This document shows positions 52,270-61,067 of a stretch of DNA of 64,000 nt, piece after piece. The notes below the pieces were generated by a model. It was not told the DNA's origin. It saw only the letters and a program-made list of their open reading frames with translations, and searched no databases. Position 1 is the first letter of the stretch. Every line of letters starts with the position of its first letter. Source of the DNA: Nocardioides sp. S-1144. GTDB taxonomy: Bacteria > Actinomycetota > Actinomycetes > Propionibacteriales > Nocardioidaceae. The position numbers and the translations under genes are program-made. Location of the stretch: the NCBI RefSeq assembly GCF_005954645.2, contig NZ_CP040695.2, positions 620,001 to 684,000 of the forward strand, read 5' to 3'.

Positions 52270-53172
52270 TCAGAGCAGGCCCTTCTCCTCCAGCCAGTCG
52301 GTGGCCGCGGTGGCGGCCGAGGCGGCCTCGTCGCCCTCGACCCGCTCGCGCAGCGCGATCAGGTCCTCGGTGGTGAGCTGGGCCGAGATCTCGTTGAGCG
52401 TGTCGGCGATCTCCTCGGAGAAGGCGTCGTCGGAGATCAGCGGGATGATGTTCTGCGAGGAGATCATGTTCTCCGGGTCCTCGAGCACGACGAGGTCCTC
52501 GGCGACCAAGGCCGGCGACGTGGTGTAGATGTCGGCCACCTGCACCGAGTCGTCGACCAGCGCCTTCACGGTGTCGGGGCCGCCGTAGTCCTCGATCGGG
52601 ACGAACTCGGCGCCGGTGACGCCGTAGACGTCCTCGAGGCCGGGGATGCCGTAGCCCAGCTCGCCGAACTGCGGGTTGGCGCCGAGCTTGAACGGGGCGA
52701 GGGCGCCCAGGTCGCCGATGCTGGTGAGGTCGTTGGCCTCGGCGGTCTCGCGGGTGACGACGTAGGCGTCCTTGTCCTCGGCCGCGGCCGAGTCCAGGAC
52801 CTGCAGCTCGTCGGCGGCGACGGCGTCGACCAGGGCGCCGTCGACCTCCTCGGTCGTCCGCTCGGTGTACTCGGGGTCGTAGGCGGCGAGCAGGTTGCCG
52901 TTGTACTCGGGGATCAGGTCGATCGAGCCGTCCTTCAGGGCCGGGAGCGTCTGCTGGCGCGGGCCGATGTTGAACTGCTTCTCCACCTCGACCCCGTCGG
53001 CGTCGAGCGCCTGGTAGTAGATCTCCGCGAGGATCTCGCTCTCGGGGAAGTTGAAGGAGCCGACGACGACCTTGCTGCTGTCGTCGTCACCTCCGCAGGC
53101 GGTCAGGCCCGTCATCAGGCACGCCGCGGCGGCGATGGCTCCGGTCAGGCGGAGGCGGGAGTTGCTGGTCAT
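52270..53172 (-). CDS. Glycine betaine/choline-type ABC substrate-binding lipoprotein
   Basis: This 300-aa lipoprotein belongs to the OpuAC/ProX-type family. The signal peptide ends at lipobox LTAC. Family segments include VVVGSFNFPESEILAEIYYQ, GSIDLIPEYNGNLL and VQVADIYTTSPAL, which form the quaternary-amine pocket in OpuBC/OpuCC proteins. ATG 53172 is preferred to an adjacent TTG; GAAGGGA lies upstream. It is the last gene of a four-gene operon (ATPase, two permeases, binding protein) and imports a compatible solute such as betaine, choline or carnitine. Confidence 0.88.
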   Translation of the reverse strand: MTSNSRLRLTGAIAAAACLMTGLTACGGDDDSSKVVVGSFNFPESEILAEIYYQALDADGVEVEKQFNIGPRQQTLPALKDGSIDLIPEYNGNLLAAYDPEYTERTTEEVDGALVDAVAADELQVLDSAAAEDKDAYVVTRETAEANDLTSIGDLGALAPFKLGANPQFGELGYGIPGLEDVYGVTGAEFVPIEDYGGPDTVKALVDDSVQVADIYTTSPALVAEDLVVLEDPENMISSQNIIPLISDDAFSEEIADTLNEISAQLTTEDLIALRERVEGDEAASAATAATDWLEEKGLL

Positions 53173-53200
53173 CAAGGGTGTCCCTTCGTGTGACGCGTTC

Positions 53201-53950
53201 TCAGGCGCGCGCGGCCGTGTCGGCCGACTTGGTGGTGCGGCGTCGTGCTGGGCGGTGCTCGGCGAGGCCGCGGGTCGCGGTGGCTCGCTGGAGGAGGGCG
53301 AAGAGGGCGTCGACGGACAGGGCCAGTGCGGTCACGAGCAGGGCGCCGCCGAGGATCCGATCGTAGTCGTAGAGACCGATGCCGCTGGTGATGATGCGGC
53401 CGAGGCCGCCGAGGCCGACGTAGGAGGCGATGGTCGCCGTGGCGATCACCTGCAGCACCGCCGAGCGGATCCCGCCGACGATCAGCGGCAGGGCCAGGGG
53501 GATCTCGACCAGGCGCAGGACCTGCCACTCGGTCATCCCGTTGGCGCGGGCGGCGTCGATCGTGGTGCGGTCGACCGCCTCGAGGCCGGCGTAGCACCCG
53601 GCCAGCATCGAGGGGATGGCCAGGATGACCAGGGCGATCACCGAGCCGATCAGGGGCGCGCGGTCGAAGCTCACGTGGTCGTCGAGCACCATCAGCAGGA
53701 AGAACAGCAGCCCGAGCGTCGGCAGGGCCCGCATCGCCCCGGTGAAGGAGATCACCAGCTGGCGACCCCGGCCGGTGTGACCGATGTAGAAGCCGAGCGG
53801 CAGCGCGATCAGCGCCGCGAGCAGCACCGCGATGCCGGTGTAGGTCAGGTGCTCGACCAGCCGGTCCTGGATGGGCAGCGGGCTGCGGCTCCCGGACTGG
53901 TAGTTCTCGGAGTCGAAGAGCCAGCGCAGGGCGCTCTCGAAGAGGTCCAT
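53201..53950 (-). CDS. Osmoprotectant ABC transporter permease
   Basis: This 249-aa permease has about six hydrophobic segments and belongs to the OpuCB/OpuCD (ProW-like) family. The coupling motif IDAARANGMTEWQVLRLVEIP includes the EAA-like core, and ATATIASYVGLGGLGRII is a ProW signature. The ATG at 53950 overlaps the stop of the upstream permease gene by one base. A C-terminal Arg/Ala-rich tail is cytoplasmic. It likely pairs with the other permease. Confidence 0.88.
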   Translation of the reverse strand: MDLFESALRWLFDSENYQSGSRSPLPIQDRLVEHLTYTGIAVLLAALIALPLGFYIGHTGRGRQLVISFTGAMRALPTLGLLFFLLMVLDDHVSFDRAPLIGSVIALVILAIPSMLAGCYAGLEAVDRTTIDAARANGMTEWQVLRLVEIPLALPLIVGGIRSAVLQVIATATIASYVGLGGLGRIITSGIGLYDYDRILGGALLVTALALSVDALFALLQRATATRGLAEHRPARRRTTKSADTAARA

Positions 53951-54735
53951 CAGTCGGCCCCGCCCCTCGTGACGACGACCGGGTCCTGGCCACCGGCAGC
54001 GGGACCGTCGGGACTCGTGAGTCCTCCACGGCTGGGCACGCCCTGGTCACCCGGGCCGCCGGGCTCGACCAGCGCGACCCTGGCGGAACGACGACCGACC
54101 CGGTCGGGGCTGTTCCACGGCATCAGGACCCGCCCGAGGGCGAGGATGACGACGTCGAAGACGAGCGCGATCAGCAGGCTCATCACGATGCCGACGGCGA
54201 CCTCCTCGAGGATGTCGCGCTGCTTGCCGTTGTTGAACAGGTAGCCGAGGTTGCGCGAGCCGATGATCACGCCGACCGAGGTGAGCGCGATCGTGCTCAC
54301 CGAGACCACCCGGATGCCGGCCAGCAGCACCGGGCCGGACAGCGGCAGCTCGACGCGGAAGAAACGGGCCGCCGCGCCGTACCCGACCGCGCTCGAGGCG
54401 TCGAGCACGGTGCGGTCGACCGAGGCGAGCGCGTCGGCGGCGGAGCGGGCCATGATCGCGACGCCGTAGATCGACAGGGCCACGACCAGGTTGGTGGAGT
54501 CGAGGACCTGGGTACCGATCAGCGGCGGCAGGATCACGAACAGGGGCAGCGAGGGGATCGTGTAGAGCAGGCTGCCGGCGGTGATCACGACCGTGCGCAG
54601 GGCGCGGTTGCGGTTGGCCAGCCAGCCCAGCGGGATCGACAGCACGAAGCTCAGCACGATCGGCACGATCGCGAGCTGCACGTGCGCGAGCGTCAGCTCC
54701 CAGACGAGGGGCAGGTTGTCGCGGGTCCAGGTCAC
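53950..54735 (-). CDS. Osmoprotectant ABC transporter permease
   Basis: This 261-aa permease also shows the ProW-like fold: GSLLYTIPSLPLFVILPPL, the coupling helix VLDASSAVGYGAAARFFRVE, then ALTSVGVIIGSRNLGYLFNN. It carries a 45-residue Gly/Pro-rich C-terminal tail, longer than usual. The GTG at 54735 overlaps the ATPase stop by four bases. Confidence 0.87.
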   Translation of the reverse strand: MTWTRDNLPLVWELTLAHVQLAIVPIVLSFVLSIPLGWLANRNRALRTVVITAGSLLYTIPSLPLFVILPPLIGTQVLDSTNLVVALSIYGVAIMARSAADALASVDRTVLDASSAVGYGAAARFFRVELPLSGPVLLAGIRVVSVSTIALTSVGVIIGSRNLGYLFNNGKQRDILEEVAVGIVMSLLIALVFDVVILALGRVLMPWNSPDRVGRRSARVALVEPGGPGDQGVPSRGGLTSPDGPAAGGQDPVVVTRGGAD

Positions 54736-55586
54736 GACCGCGGCGCCTGCTTCTCGAGAGCCCCGTCCGGGCGCAGGACGCCGATCGGCCGCCCGTCGCC
54801 GTCGACGACGAGCGTGAGCCCCTCGTCGTCGGGACGCTGCTGGAGGTGCAGGGTCCGCTTGCCCTTGTCGGCCCCGACGAAGCTCGCCACGAAGTCGTCG
54901 GCCGGCGCGGCCAGGATCTCCGCGGGCGTGCCGGCCTGGGCGATCACCCCGCCCTTGCGGAAGATCACCACCTGGTCGGCGAGCAGGAACGCCTCGTCGA
55001 TGTCGTGGGTGACGAACACGATGGTCTTGCCGAGCTCGCGCTGGAGGCGGTTGAGCTCGGCCTGGAGGTCGGCTCGCACGATCGGGTCGACGGCACCGAA
55101 CGGCTCGTCCATCAGCAGCACGTTGGGGTCGCTGGCCAGGGCACGGGCCACGCCGACCCGCTGCTGCTGGCCGCCCGAGAGCTGGCGCGGGTAGCGGCGG
55201 GCCAGGCCCCGGTCGAGACCGACCTTGTCGAGCAGGTCCAGGGCCTCGGCCCGCGCCTGCGACTTCTTCACGCCGTGCAGGAGCGGCACGGTCGCGACGT
55301 TGTCGACGACCCTGCGGTGCGGCAGGAGGCCGGAGGACTGGAGCACGTAGCCGATGCTGCGGCGCAGCTCGACCTTGTTGCGCCCGGCGATGTCGACGCC
55401 GTCGATCGTGATCCGGCCGGAGGTCGGCTCGATCATCCGGTTGATCATCCGCAGCAGCGTCGTCTTGCCGCAGCCGGAGGAGCCGACGAAGACGGTCGTC
55501 TTGCGCGAGGGGAGCGTGAAGCTGAAGTCCTCCACCGCGACGGTCCCGTCCGGGAACTGCTTGGTCACCGACTCGAACTCGATCAT
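54732..55586 (-). CDS. Osmoprotectant ABC transporter ATP-binding protein
   Basis: This 284-aa ATPase is of the OpuCA/ProV type. Walker A GSSGCGKTT is at 35-43, signature LSGGQ at 136-140, Walker B LLMDEP at 157-162 and switch His194. After residue 240 only a short remnant of the CBS region is present, so it is shorter than OpuCA with two CBS domains and may not sense ionic strength in the same way. It starts the operon. Upstream, GACTGT (55611) and ACAGTC (55637) form an inverted repeat that may be an operator. Confidence 0.9.
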   Translation of the reverse strand: MIEFESVTKQFPDGTVAVEDFSFTLPSRKTTVFVGSSGCGKTTLLRMINRMIEPTSGRITIDGVDIAGRNKVELRRSIGYVLQSSGLLPHRRVVDNVATVPLLHGVKKSQARAEALDLLDKVGLDRGLARRYPRQLSGGQQQRVGVARALASDPNVLLMDEPFGAVDPIVRADLQAELNRLQRELGKTIVFVTHDIDEAFLLADQVVIFRKGGVIAQAGTPAEILAAPADDFVASFVGADKGKRTLHLQQRPDDEGLTLVVDGDGRPIGVLRPDGALEKQAPRS

Positions 55587-55714
55587 GGAATCGCTCTATC
55601 CGCTGGAGGAGACTGTCGAGGCGGGACAACAGTGCCACAGTCGTAGTTGATCGATCGGATCCCACCACTTCGCGGCGAGGCGGGGACCACCCCTCCGGTG
55701 ACTGTGCGGCCGGC

Positions 55715-56845
55715 TCAGGTCTCGTGGTCGTGCAGCCGCAGGGCCGCGACGTCGACGGTCGCGGCGTCCAGCCCGGGGACGTCGATCCGCCAGCCGCGGG
55801 GGTCGTCGACCCGCGGCACGCGCTCACCCGGCGCGAGCCCGGCCAGGTAGGTCATCACGTGCGCGGCGTCCGCGCGCCGGCCCTGCTCGACCAGCCACCC
55901 CGTCAGGCGGTGCACCGGCGGGAGGCCGCTGTGCACCAGCGACCGCCCGGCGAAGAGCTCCTGGACCCCGGCCTCGAGCAGGGCGTACCAGGCGTCGTCG
56001 GCGGTCGGGATCTGCACGAAGTAGCGGTGGAGGTCGCCGGGCAGGACCTTGTCGCGGAACACCTTCGACACCTTCGGCGAACCGTGGTCGGCGACGCTGC
56101 TCGCGGTGAGGCGCTTGGTGAGCCAGCGGTCCTCGAGGTCGGCGAGCGAGCCGCGCTGCTGGGTGATGGAGGTGCCGTCGGACCGGATCCGCCAGTGGTA
56201 GACGACGTCCGGCACGATCCCGAACCGCCGGGCGCGCAGGAACGCCCGGGTGGTGGTCGGCTGGTCCTCGTAGCGGTGGCCCTCGAGCCACGAGAGGCCG
56301 GCGCCGTCCCAGAACGCGCGGGTGAAGAGCTTGTTCCACGCGAACACGTCGCCGAGGATCTCGGGCTCCTGCTCGAGGACCAGCGCGGCGCGGGTCCGGT
56401 GCAGGCGCCGCATCCACGGCGGCTGCACGAGCACCTGCCGCGGGTCCTCGGCGTCGGGGCGCCACCAGGCGATCGAGCCGGTCACGAAGTCGCAGCCCGA
56501 GCCGGTCAGCTGGCGCTGCAGGACGGCGTGGGCCGTGGGCGGGACGACGTCGTCGGAGTCGGCGAAGGTCACCAGCTCGCCGGTCGTGTGCCGCAGCCCC
56601 TCGTTGCGGGCCGCGCCGAGCCCGCGGTTGGTGGTGTGGACGACGCGCACCCGGGCGTCGCGGGCGGCGCGCTCGTCGGCGATCGCGCCGGAGCCGTCGG
56701 TCGAGCCGTCGTCGACCACCACGACCTCGACGTCGGGGTAGGTGCTGGCGAGCAGGCTGTCGAGGCACTCGTCGAGGTAGGCCTCGACGTCGAAGACCGG
56801 GACGACGACGCTGATCCGCCGCGGGGGTCGGCGGCCGATCCTCAT
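55715..56845 (-). CDS. Glycosyltransferase family 2
   Basis: This 376-aa GT-A enzyme has ISVVVPVFDVEAYLDECLDS, the nucleotide-sugar segment VVVDDGSTDG at 42-51 and the metal motif DSDD at 96-99 (TFADSDD). The C-terminal 150 residues match CDP-glycerol/teichoic-acid type glycosyltransferase extensions. It is divergent from the sulfotransferase gene, each with its own leaderless -10 box. It probably adds sugar to a surface polymer. Confidence 0.88.
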   Translation of the reverse strand: MRIGRRPPRRISVVVPVFDVEAYLDECLDSLLASTYPDVEVVVVDDGSTDGSGAIADERAARDARVRVVHTTNRGLGAARNEGLRHTTGELVTFADSDDVVPPTAHAVLQRQLTGSGCDFVTGSIAWWRPDAEDPRQVLVQPPWMRRLHRTRAALVLEQEPEILGDVFAWNKLFTRAFWDGAGLSWLEGHRYEDQPTTTRAFLRARRFGIVPDVVYHWRIRSDGTSITQQRGSLADLEDRWLTKRLTASSVADHGSPKVSKVFRDKVLPGDLHRYFVQIPTADDAWYALLEAGVQELFAGRSLVHSGLPPVHRLTGWLVEQGRRADAAHVMTYLAGLAPGERVPRVDDPRGWRIDVPGLDAATVDVAALRLHDHET

Positions 56846-56851
56846 GGCGCA

Positions 56852-56857
56852 ACGGTA
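56852..56857 (-). promoter_or_regulatory. Leaderless -10 box for the family 2 glycosyltransferase
   Basis: On the minus strand TACCGT is followed by six bases and the ATG at 56845. Confidence 0.6.
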
Positions 56858-56865
56858 GTGCCCGT

Positions 56866-56871
56866 TAGGCT
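56866..56871 (+). promoter_or_regulatory. Leaderless -10 box for the sulfotransferase gene
   Basis: TAGGCT is followed by eight bases and the GTG at 56880. Confidence 0.5.
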
Positions 56872-56879
56872 CTCGCCTC

Positions 56880-57998
56880 GTGAGTGACCCCAGCAGCGTC
56901 GACCCGGCCGACTACCCGCGCAAGGTCCTCCTCGTCGCCGGAGCCGGGCGGAGCGGGACCAGCACGATGGCCGGGCTGATGAAGATCCTCGGCCTGCACG
57001 TGCCCCAGCCGGAGGTCGCCGCCGACGAGAGCAACCCGAAGGGCTTCGGGGAGCCGCAGTGGGTCGTCGACCACCACGACCGGCTGCTGAAGGAGGCGCT
57101 GGTCCAGGTCTCCGACTCCCGGCCCGAGGCGTGGTTCGAGACCGGCCGGGTGAGCACCCGCGAGCCCGAGCGGATCGCCACCGCCGAGTGGCTCGAGGGG
57201 CACTTCACCGCCGATGAGGGGCACAGCGAGCTCGTCGTCAAGGACCCCCGGCTCGCCTGGTTCCTCGGGCTGTGGCGCGTCGCGGCGATCCGCACCGGCG
57301 CCGAGCCGGTCTTCGCGACCATGCTGCGCCCGCCCGCCGAGGTGGTCGGCAGCAAGCAGACCTACTACGCCAACAAGCTCGGCTCGGCGCACCTCGCGGC
57401 GTCCTGGCTGAACATGCTGCTCCACACCGAGCGCGGCACGCGTGTCGGGACCGGCGCGGACGCCGGCGCCCGCGTCTTCGTCCGCTACGGCGACCTCCTC
57501 GACGACTGGACCCGCACCACGATGCACGTGGGGGAGACCCTCGGCCTGCAGCACGTCCTGCACGCCAACAGCGAGCAGATCCGCGACGGCCACCGCTTCG
57601 TCGACCCGTCGCTGCGCCGGATGCAGCAGACCCTCGCCGACCTCGGCCTCCCGCCCCGCCTGCACGAGCTCGTCGGCCAGACCTGGGAGGAGCTCAACCG
57701 GCTCGCCGAGCCCGGCGGCGACACCCCCGAGGTGCACGCGACCCTCGACGAGCTCCGCGAGGCCTACACCGACCTCTACGCCGAGGCCGAGGCCATCTCG
57801 CGCTCCTCGGTGGTCCACGCCGAGCAGCGCACCCGCCGGCAGGGTCCGCCGCCGCGCCCGGACACAGCCCCGGCCCGCCCGGCCCGCCCGGCCGGCACCC
57901 CGGTCGGCGCCGACCGGCTCCCGCACGGCCTGCGCGCCGCCGTCCCCGCCCCGGTGCGGCGCGGCCTGCGCAGGCTGGCCGGGCGCGAGCGCTCCTGA
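56880..57998 (+). CDS. Sulfotransferase-family protein with disordered tail
   Basis: This 372-aa protein begins with a P-loop GAGRSGTSTM (21-30) of the sulfotransferase type and has the KDPRLAWFL segment of the Sulfotransfer_3 family. Unlike the sulfotransferase at 45220-46071, its P-loop matches actinobacterial “sulfotransferase family protein” with ESNPKGFGEPQWVV after it. Residues about 315-372 are Pro/Arg-rich and likely disordered. The stop overlaps the next start as TGATG. The acceptor is unknown. Confidence 0.82.
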   Translation: MSDPSSVDPADYPRKVLLVAGAGRSGTSTMAGLMKILGLHVPQPEVAADESNPKGFGEPQWVVDHHDRLLKEALVQVSDSRPEAWFETGRVSTREPERIATAEWLEGHFTADEGHSELVVKDPRLAWFLGLWRVAAIRTGAEPVFATMLRPPAEVVGSKQTYYANKLGSAHLAASWLNMLLHTERGTRVGTGADAGARVFVRYGDLLDDWTRTTMHVGETLGLQHVLHANSEQIRDGHRFVDPSLRRMQQTLADLGLPPRLHELVGQTWEELNRLAEPGGDTPEVHATLDELREAYTDLYAEAEAISRSSVVHAEQRTRRQGPPPRPDTAPARPARPAGTPVGADRLPHGLRAAVPAPVRRGLRRLAGRERS

Positions 57999-58954
57999 TG
58001 GCGCTCCCCGGTGCGGCCGGACTCACGAACCTCGAGGGCCACGCCGACTTCGACATCACCTGGCCGTGGGCCCGCGCCGAGGGCCTGCGCAGCGGCAGCA
58101 CCGCCGTGCTGCGCATCAAGGACGAGGCGCCGTCGCTGCCGTTCGTGCTGCCGCCGCTGCTGCGCGCGATGGACCACGTCCTGGTCGTCGACAACGGCTC
58201 AACCGACGGCAGCCCCGACGTCGTCGCCGAGACCGCCGCGCGGGCCGGCCTCGCGCACCGGCTGACCCAGGCGTCCTACCCGTTCGCGGTGGCCCGCGCC
58301 GGCGCCGAGCACCGCGCCGTCCCCGAGCGGTCGGTGCACTCGCTGGCCTACTTCTACAACTGGTGCTTCGCCCAGGTCGGGACCCGCTACTCCTTCAAGT
58401 GGGACGGCGACATGGTGCTCACCGCGGAGGGCGAGGCGTCGCTGGCCGACCTCGCCTGGCAGGTGGGTGACGTCCAGTCGATCATCCGGGTGCCGCGGCA
58501 CGGGCTCTACCTCGACGGTCCCTCGCACGCCTACCTCGACCTCGGCCTGCGCAACGCCGAGGAGTGGGGCTTCCCGGTCGGGCCCGACTTCGTGTTCGCC
58601 AAGGCCTTCGAGTGGGAGGTGCGCACCACCCCGAAGCCGGTCCGGTCGATCGGGCTGCCGCACGGGCTGTGCGTGGAGCTGAAGTACCTCGACGGCGACG
58701 AGTTCGCGCACTGGACCGACCCGGCGTCCTTCGCCACCAGCCACCGCAACAAGCGCAAGCGCCGCGAGTGGGCGGTCTTCAACGCCCTCAACGCCGGTGA
58801 GGTGCCCGAGGGCGTGCACGAGATCCACGCCCCGGACGGCGTCCACGTCGTCGACCACGTGACCCGCACCTGGCTCCCGCACGCGCCGCGGCCCCTCGAG
58901 GTCGGCACCGTCGTGACCTCCGACGACGCCGAGCGAGCTCGACGGTCCGGCTGA
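57998..58954 (+). CDS. Glycosyltransferase family 2-like protein
   Basis: This 318-aa GT-A protein has LRIKDEAPSLPFVLPPL at its start, VVDNGSTDGSPD at 63-74 and metal-binding DGD at 136-138 in YSFKWDGDMVL. The C-terminal half, with LYLDGPSHAYLDLGLRN and LPHGLCVELKYLDGDEF, is shared by actinobacterial proteins of unknown acceptor. It is coupled to the sulfotransferase before it, suggesting that the two act on one glycan. About 270 noncoding bases follow. Confidence 0.8.
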   Translation: MALPGAAGLTNLEGHADFDITWPWARAEGLRSGSTAVLRIKDEAPSLPFVLPPLLRAMDHVLVVDNGSTDGSPDVVAETAARAGLAHRLTQASYPFAVARAGAEHRAVPERSVHSLAYFYNWCFAQVGTRYSFKWDGDMVLTAEGEASLADLAWQVGDVQSIIRVPRHGLYLDGPSHAYLDLGLRNAEEWGFPVGPDFVFAKAFEWEVRTTPKPVRSIGLPHGLCVELKYLDGDEFAHWTDPASFATSHRNKRKRREWAVFNALNAGEVPEGVHEIHAPDGVHVVDHVTRTWLPHAPRPLEVGTVVTSDDAERARRSG

Positions 58955-58983
58955 GCGTCGCGCCGGTCGATCGGCCATCTCGA

Positions 58984-59044
58984 CGCAATTGCCGAGGTGT
59001 GGCCAGTTCTCGGCGGCAGGATCGAGCCAGCGTGGGCAATTGCG
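58984..59044. promoter_or_regulatory. Inverted repeat upstream of the panC operon
   Basis: CGCAATTGCC (58984-58993) and GGCAATTGCG (59035-59044) are exact reverse complements 41 bases apart, each centred on GCAATTGC, in an unusually AT-containing spot. They may be two operator sites. TACATT at 59117-59122 is a possible -10 further on. The rest of 58955-59220 shows nothing else clear. Confidence 0.4.
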
Positions 59045-59220
59045 CGCTGCTGGCAGGGTCGCGGGAGGTGGCGTGCGTCACGCCGCCGCCCGTTCCCAGC
59101 GCGGAAGCAACCCGCGTACATTCGGCGTTGCACTGCTGACAGCACACGAGCACTACGTCCGGTACCCACCCCGGCCCGCGCGAGCGGGTGGTCGGAGGGA
59201 CTGGAACGAGAGGTTCCCCC

Positions 59221-60147
59221 ATGTCACACGAGTCGTCCCTGCCCCTCCCGCGGCTGCGCATCGGTGTCGTCGGCGCCGGCCGGGTCGGCGCCGTCCTCGC
59301 CGCCGCCCTGCGGGCCGCCGGCCACGACGTCGTCGCCGCCGCCGGTGAGTCCGACGCCTCCCGCGGCCGCATCGACGCGCTGCTGCCGGGTGTCGCCGTC
59401 GACAAGCCCAGCGCCGTCGCCCGGGCGTGCGACCTGCTGCTGCTCACCGTGCCCGACGACATGCTCGGCAACGTGGTCTCCGTGCTCGCCCACAGCGGTG
59501 CCCTGCGCGAGGGCCAGGTGGTCGTGCACACGTCCGGGCGGCACGGGCTCGACGTGCTGGCGCCGGCGGTCGCGCTCGGCGCGCGGGCGATCGCGCTGCA
59601 CCCGGCGATGACGTTCACCGGCACCGAGGTCGACCTCGACCGGCTCGCCGGCTGCGTCTTCGGCCTCACCGCCGCCGACGCCGAGCGGGAGCTCGCCGCG
59701 TCGCTGGTCGACGACCTCGGCGGCCGCCCGATGTGGGTGCCGGAGTCGCGGCGTGCGCTCTACCACGCCGGGCTGGCCCACGGAGCCAACCACCTCGTCA
59801 CCCTCGTGACCGAGGCGATGGAGCTGCTCGCCGCCGCCGGCGCCGACGACCCGGCCGCGACGCTGCGGCCGCTGCTCACCGCCGCGCTCGACAACGCCCT
59901 CGAGCACGGGGACGCCGCCCTCACCGGCCCGATCGTGCGCGGCGACGTCAACACCGTGCGGGCCCACCTCGACAGCATCCGCGCCGAGGCCCCGACCACG
60001 ATGCCGAGCTACCTCGCGCTCGCCCGGGCCACCCTGAGCCGGGCCGTGACCGACGGCCGGCTCACCGCGCTGCGGGCGCTGACGATCAACGACGTCCTCG
60101 ACCACGCCGCCGCGACCGAGGACCGGTCGGTCCGCCGGACCACGTGA
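59221..60147 (+). CDS. Rossmann-like and DUF2520 protein, panC neighbour
   Basis: This 308-aa protein has an N-terminal Rossmann fold ([20 protein letters not shown] at 18-23; [38 protein letters not shown]) and a C-terminal DUF2520 helical domain ([15 protein letters not shown]). It resembles ketopantoate reductase and pyrroline-carboxylate reductase folds and lies directly upstream of panC, overlapping it as GTGA. A ketopantoate reductase-like role is an attractive inference. AGAGG lies about ten bases before the ATG. Confidence 0.87.
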   Translation: MSHESSLPLPRLRIGVVGAGRVGAVLAAALRAAGHDVVAAAGESDASRGRIDALLPGVAVDKPSAVARACDLLLLTVPDDMLGNVVSVLAHSGALREGQVVVHTSGRHGLDVLAPAVALGARAIALHPAMTFTGTEVDLDRLAGCVFGLTAADAERELAASLVDDLGGRPMWVPESRRALYHAGLAHGANHLVTLVTEAMELLAAAGADDPAATLRPLLTAALDNALEHGDAALTGPIVRGDVNTVRAHLDSIRAEAPTTMPSYLALARATLSRAVTDGRLTALRALTINDVLDHAAATEDRSVRRTT

Positions 60148-61058
60148 GGCCCGCCGTCGCCCGGACCCGCGCCGAGCTCGCCGACCTGCTCTCGGCCCGC
60201 CGGGCGGCCGGCGAGCGCGTCGCGCTGGTCCCGACGATGGGCGCCCTGCACGCCGGCCACGCGAGCCTGATGACGGTGGCGCGCGAGGCGGTGGCTGCGG
60301 GCGGGCCCGCGGGCGGGCCGCTGGTCGTCTCGATCTTCGTCAACCCGCTCCAGTTCGGGCCCGGCGAGGACCTCGACCGCTACCCGCGCACCTTCGACGC
60401 CGACCTCGAGGTGTGCGCGCGGGCCGGCGTCGACGTCGTGTTCGCCCCGAGCGTCGACGAGGTCTACCCCGGCGGCCTGCCGCAGGTGACCGTGCACCCC
60501 GGCCCGCTCGGCGACGTCCTGGAGGGCCGCACCCGCCCCGGCCACTTCGCCGGCGTGCTCACCGTCGTCGCGAAGCTCTTCGGCCTGGTCCGCCCCGACG
60601 TCGCGGTCTTCGGGCAGAAGGACTACCAGCAGCTGGTGCTGATCGCCCGGATGGCCGCCGACCTGTGCCTCGGCGTCGAGGTGCTCGGCGCCGAGACCCG
60701 CCGCGAGGACGACGGCCTCGCCCTCTCCAGCCGCAACGTCTACCTCGACCCCGCCCAGCGCCGCGACGCCGTCGCGCTCAGCCGGGCGCTGCGCGCTGCC
60801 GGGGAGGCGGGCGCCGCCCGGGGCGGCCCGGCCGCGCTGGACGCCGCCCGCGCCGTGCTCGACGCCGCCGACGGCGTCGACCTCGACTACCTCGAGCTCG
60901 CGCTGCCGGACCTGTCGCCGCTGCCGGCCGACGTCGCCGCGGACACCGAGGCGCGCCTCCTGGTCGCGGCCCGGGTGGGCGCGACGCGGCTGATCGACAA
61001 CCTCCCGCTCACCCTCGCGGCGGTGGACGGCGCGCACCCGCGCGACCCCGACCACTAG
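60144..61058 (+). CDS. panC: Pantothenate synthetase
   Basis: This 304-aa ligase condenses pantoate and beta-alanine with ATP. The HIGH-like motif is [10 protein letters not shown] (30-39), then [45 protein letters not shown] and the KMSKS-like [13 protein letters not shown]. The start GTG 60144 overlaps the preceding stop. Its TAG stop is part of the nadB -10 box. Confidence 0.96.
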   Translation: MRPAVARTRAELADLLSARRAAGERVALVPTMGALHAGHASLMTVAREAVAAGGPAGGPLVVSIFVNPLQFGPGEDLDRYPRTFDADLEVCARAGVDVVFAPSVDEVYPGGLPQVTVHPGPLGDVLEGRTRPGHFAGVLTVVAKLFGLVRPDVAVFGQKDYQQLVLIARMAADLCLGVEVLGAETRREDDGLALSSRNVYLDPAQRRDAVALSRALRAAGEAGAARGGPAALDAARAVLDAADGVDLDYLELALPDLSPLPADVAADTEARLLVAARVGATRLIDNLPLTLAAVDGAHPRDPDH

Positions 61059-61061
61059 CCT
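61056..61061 (+). promoter_or_regulatory. Leaderless -10 box for nadB
   Basis: TAGCCT, whose first three bases are the panC stop codon, is followed by six bases and the ATG at 61068. Confidence 0.6.
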
Positions 61062-61067
61062 GGCCCG

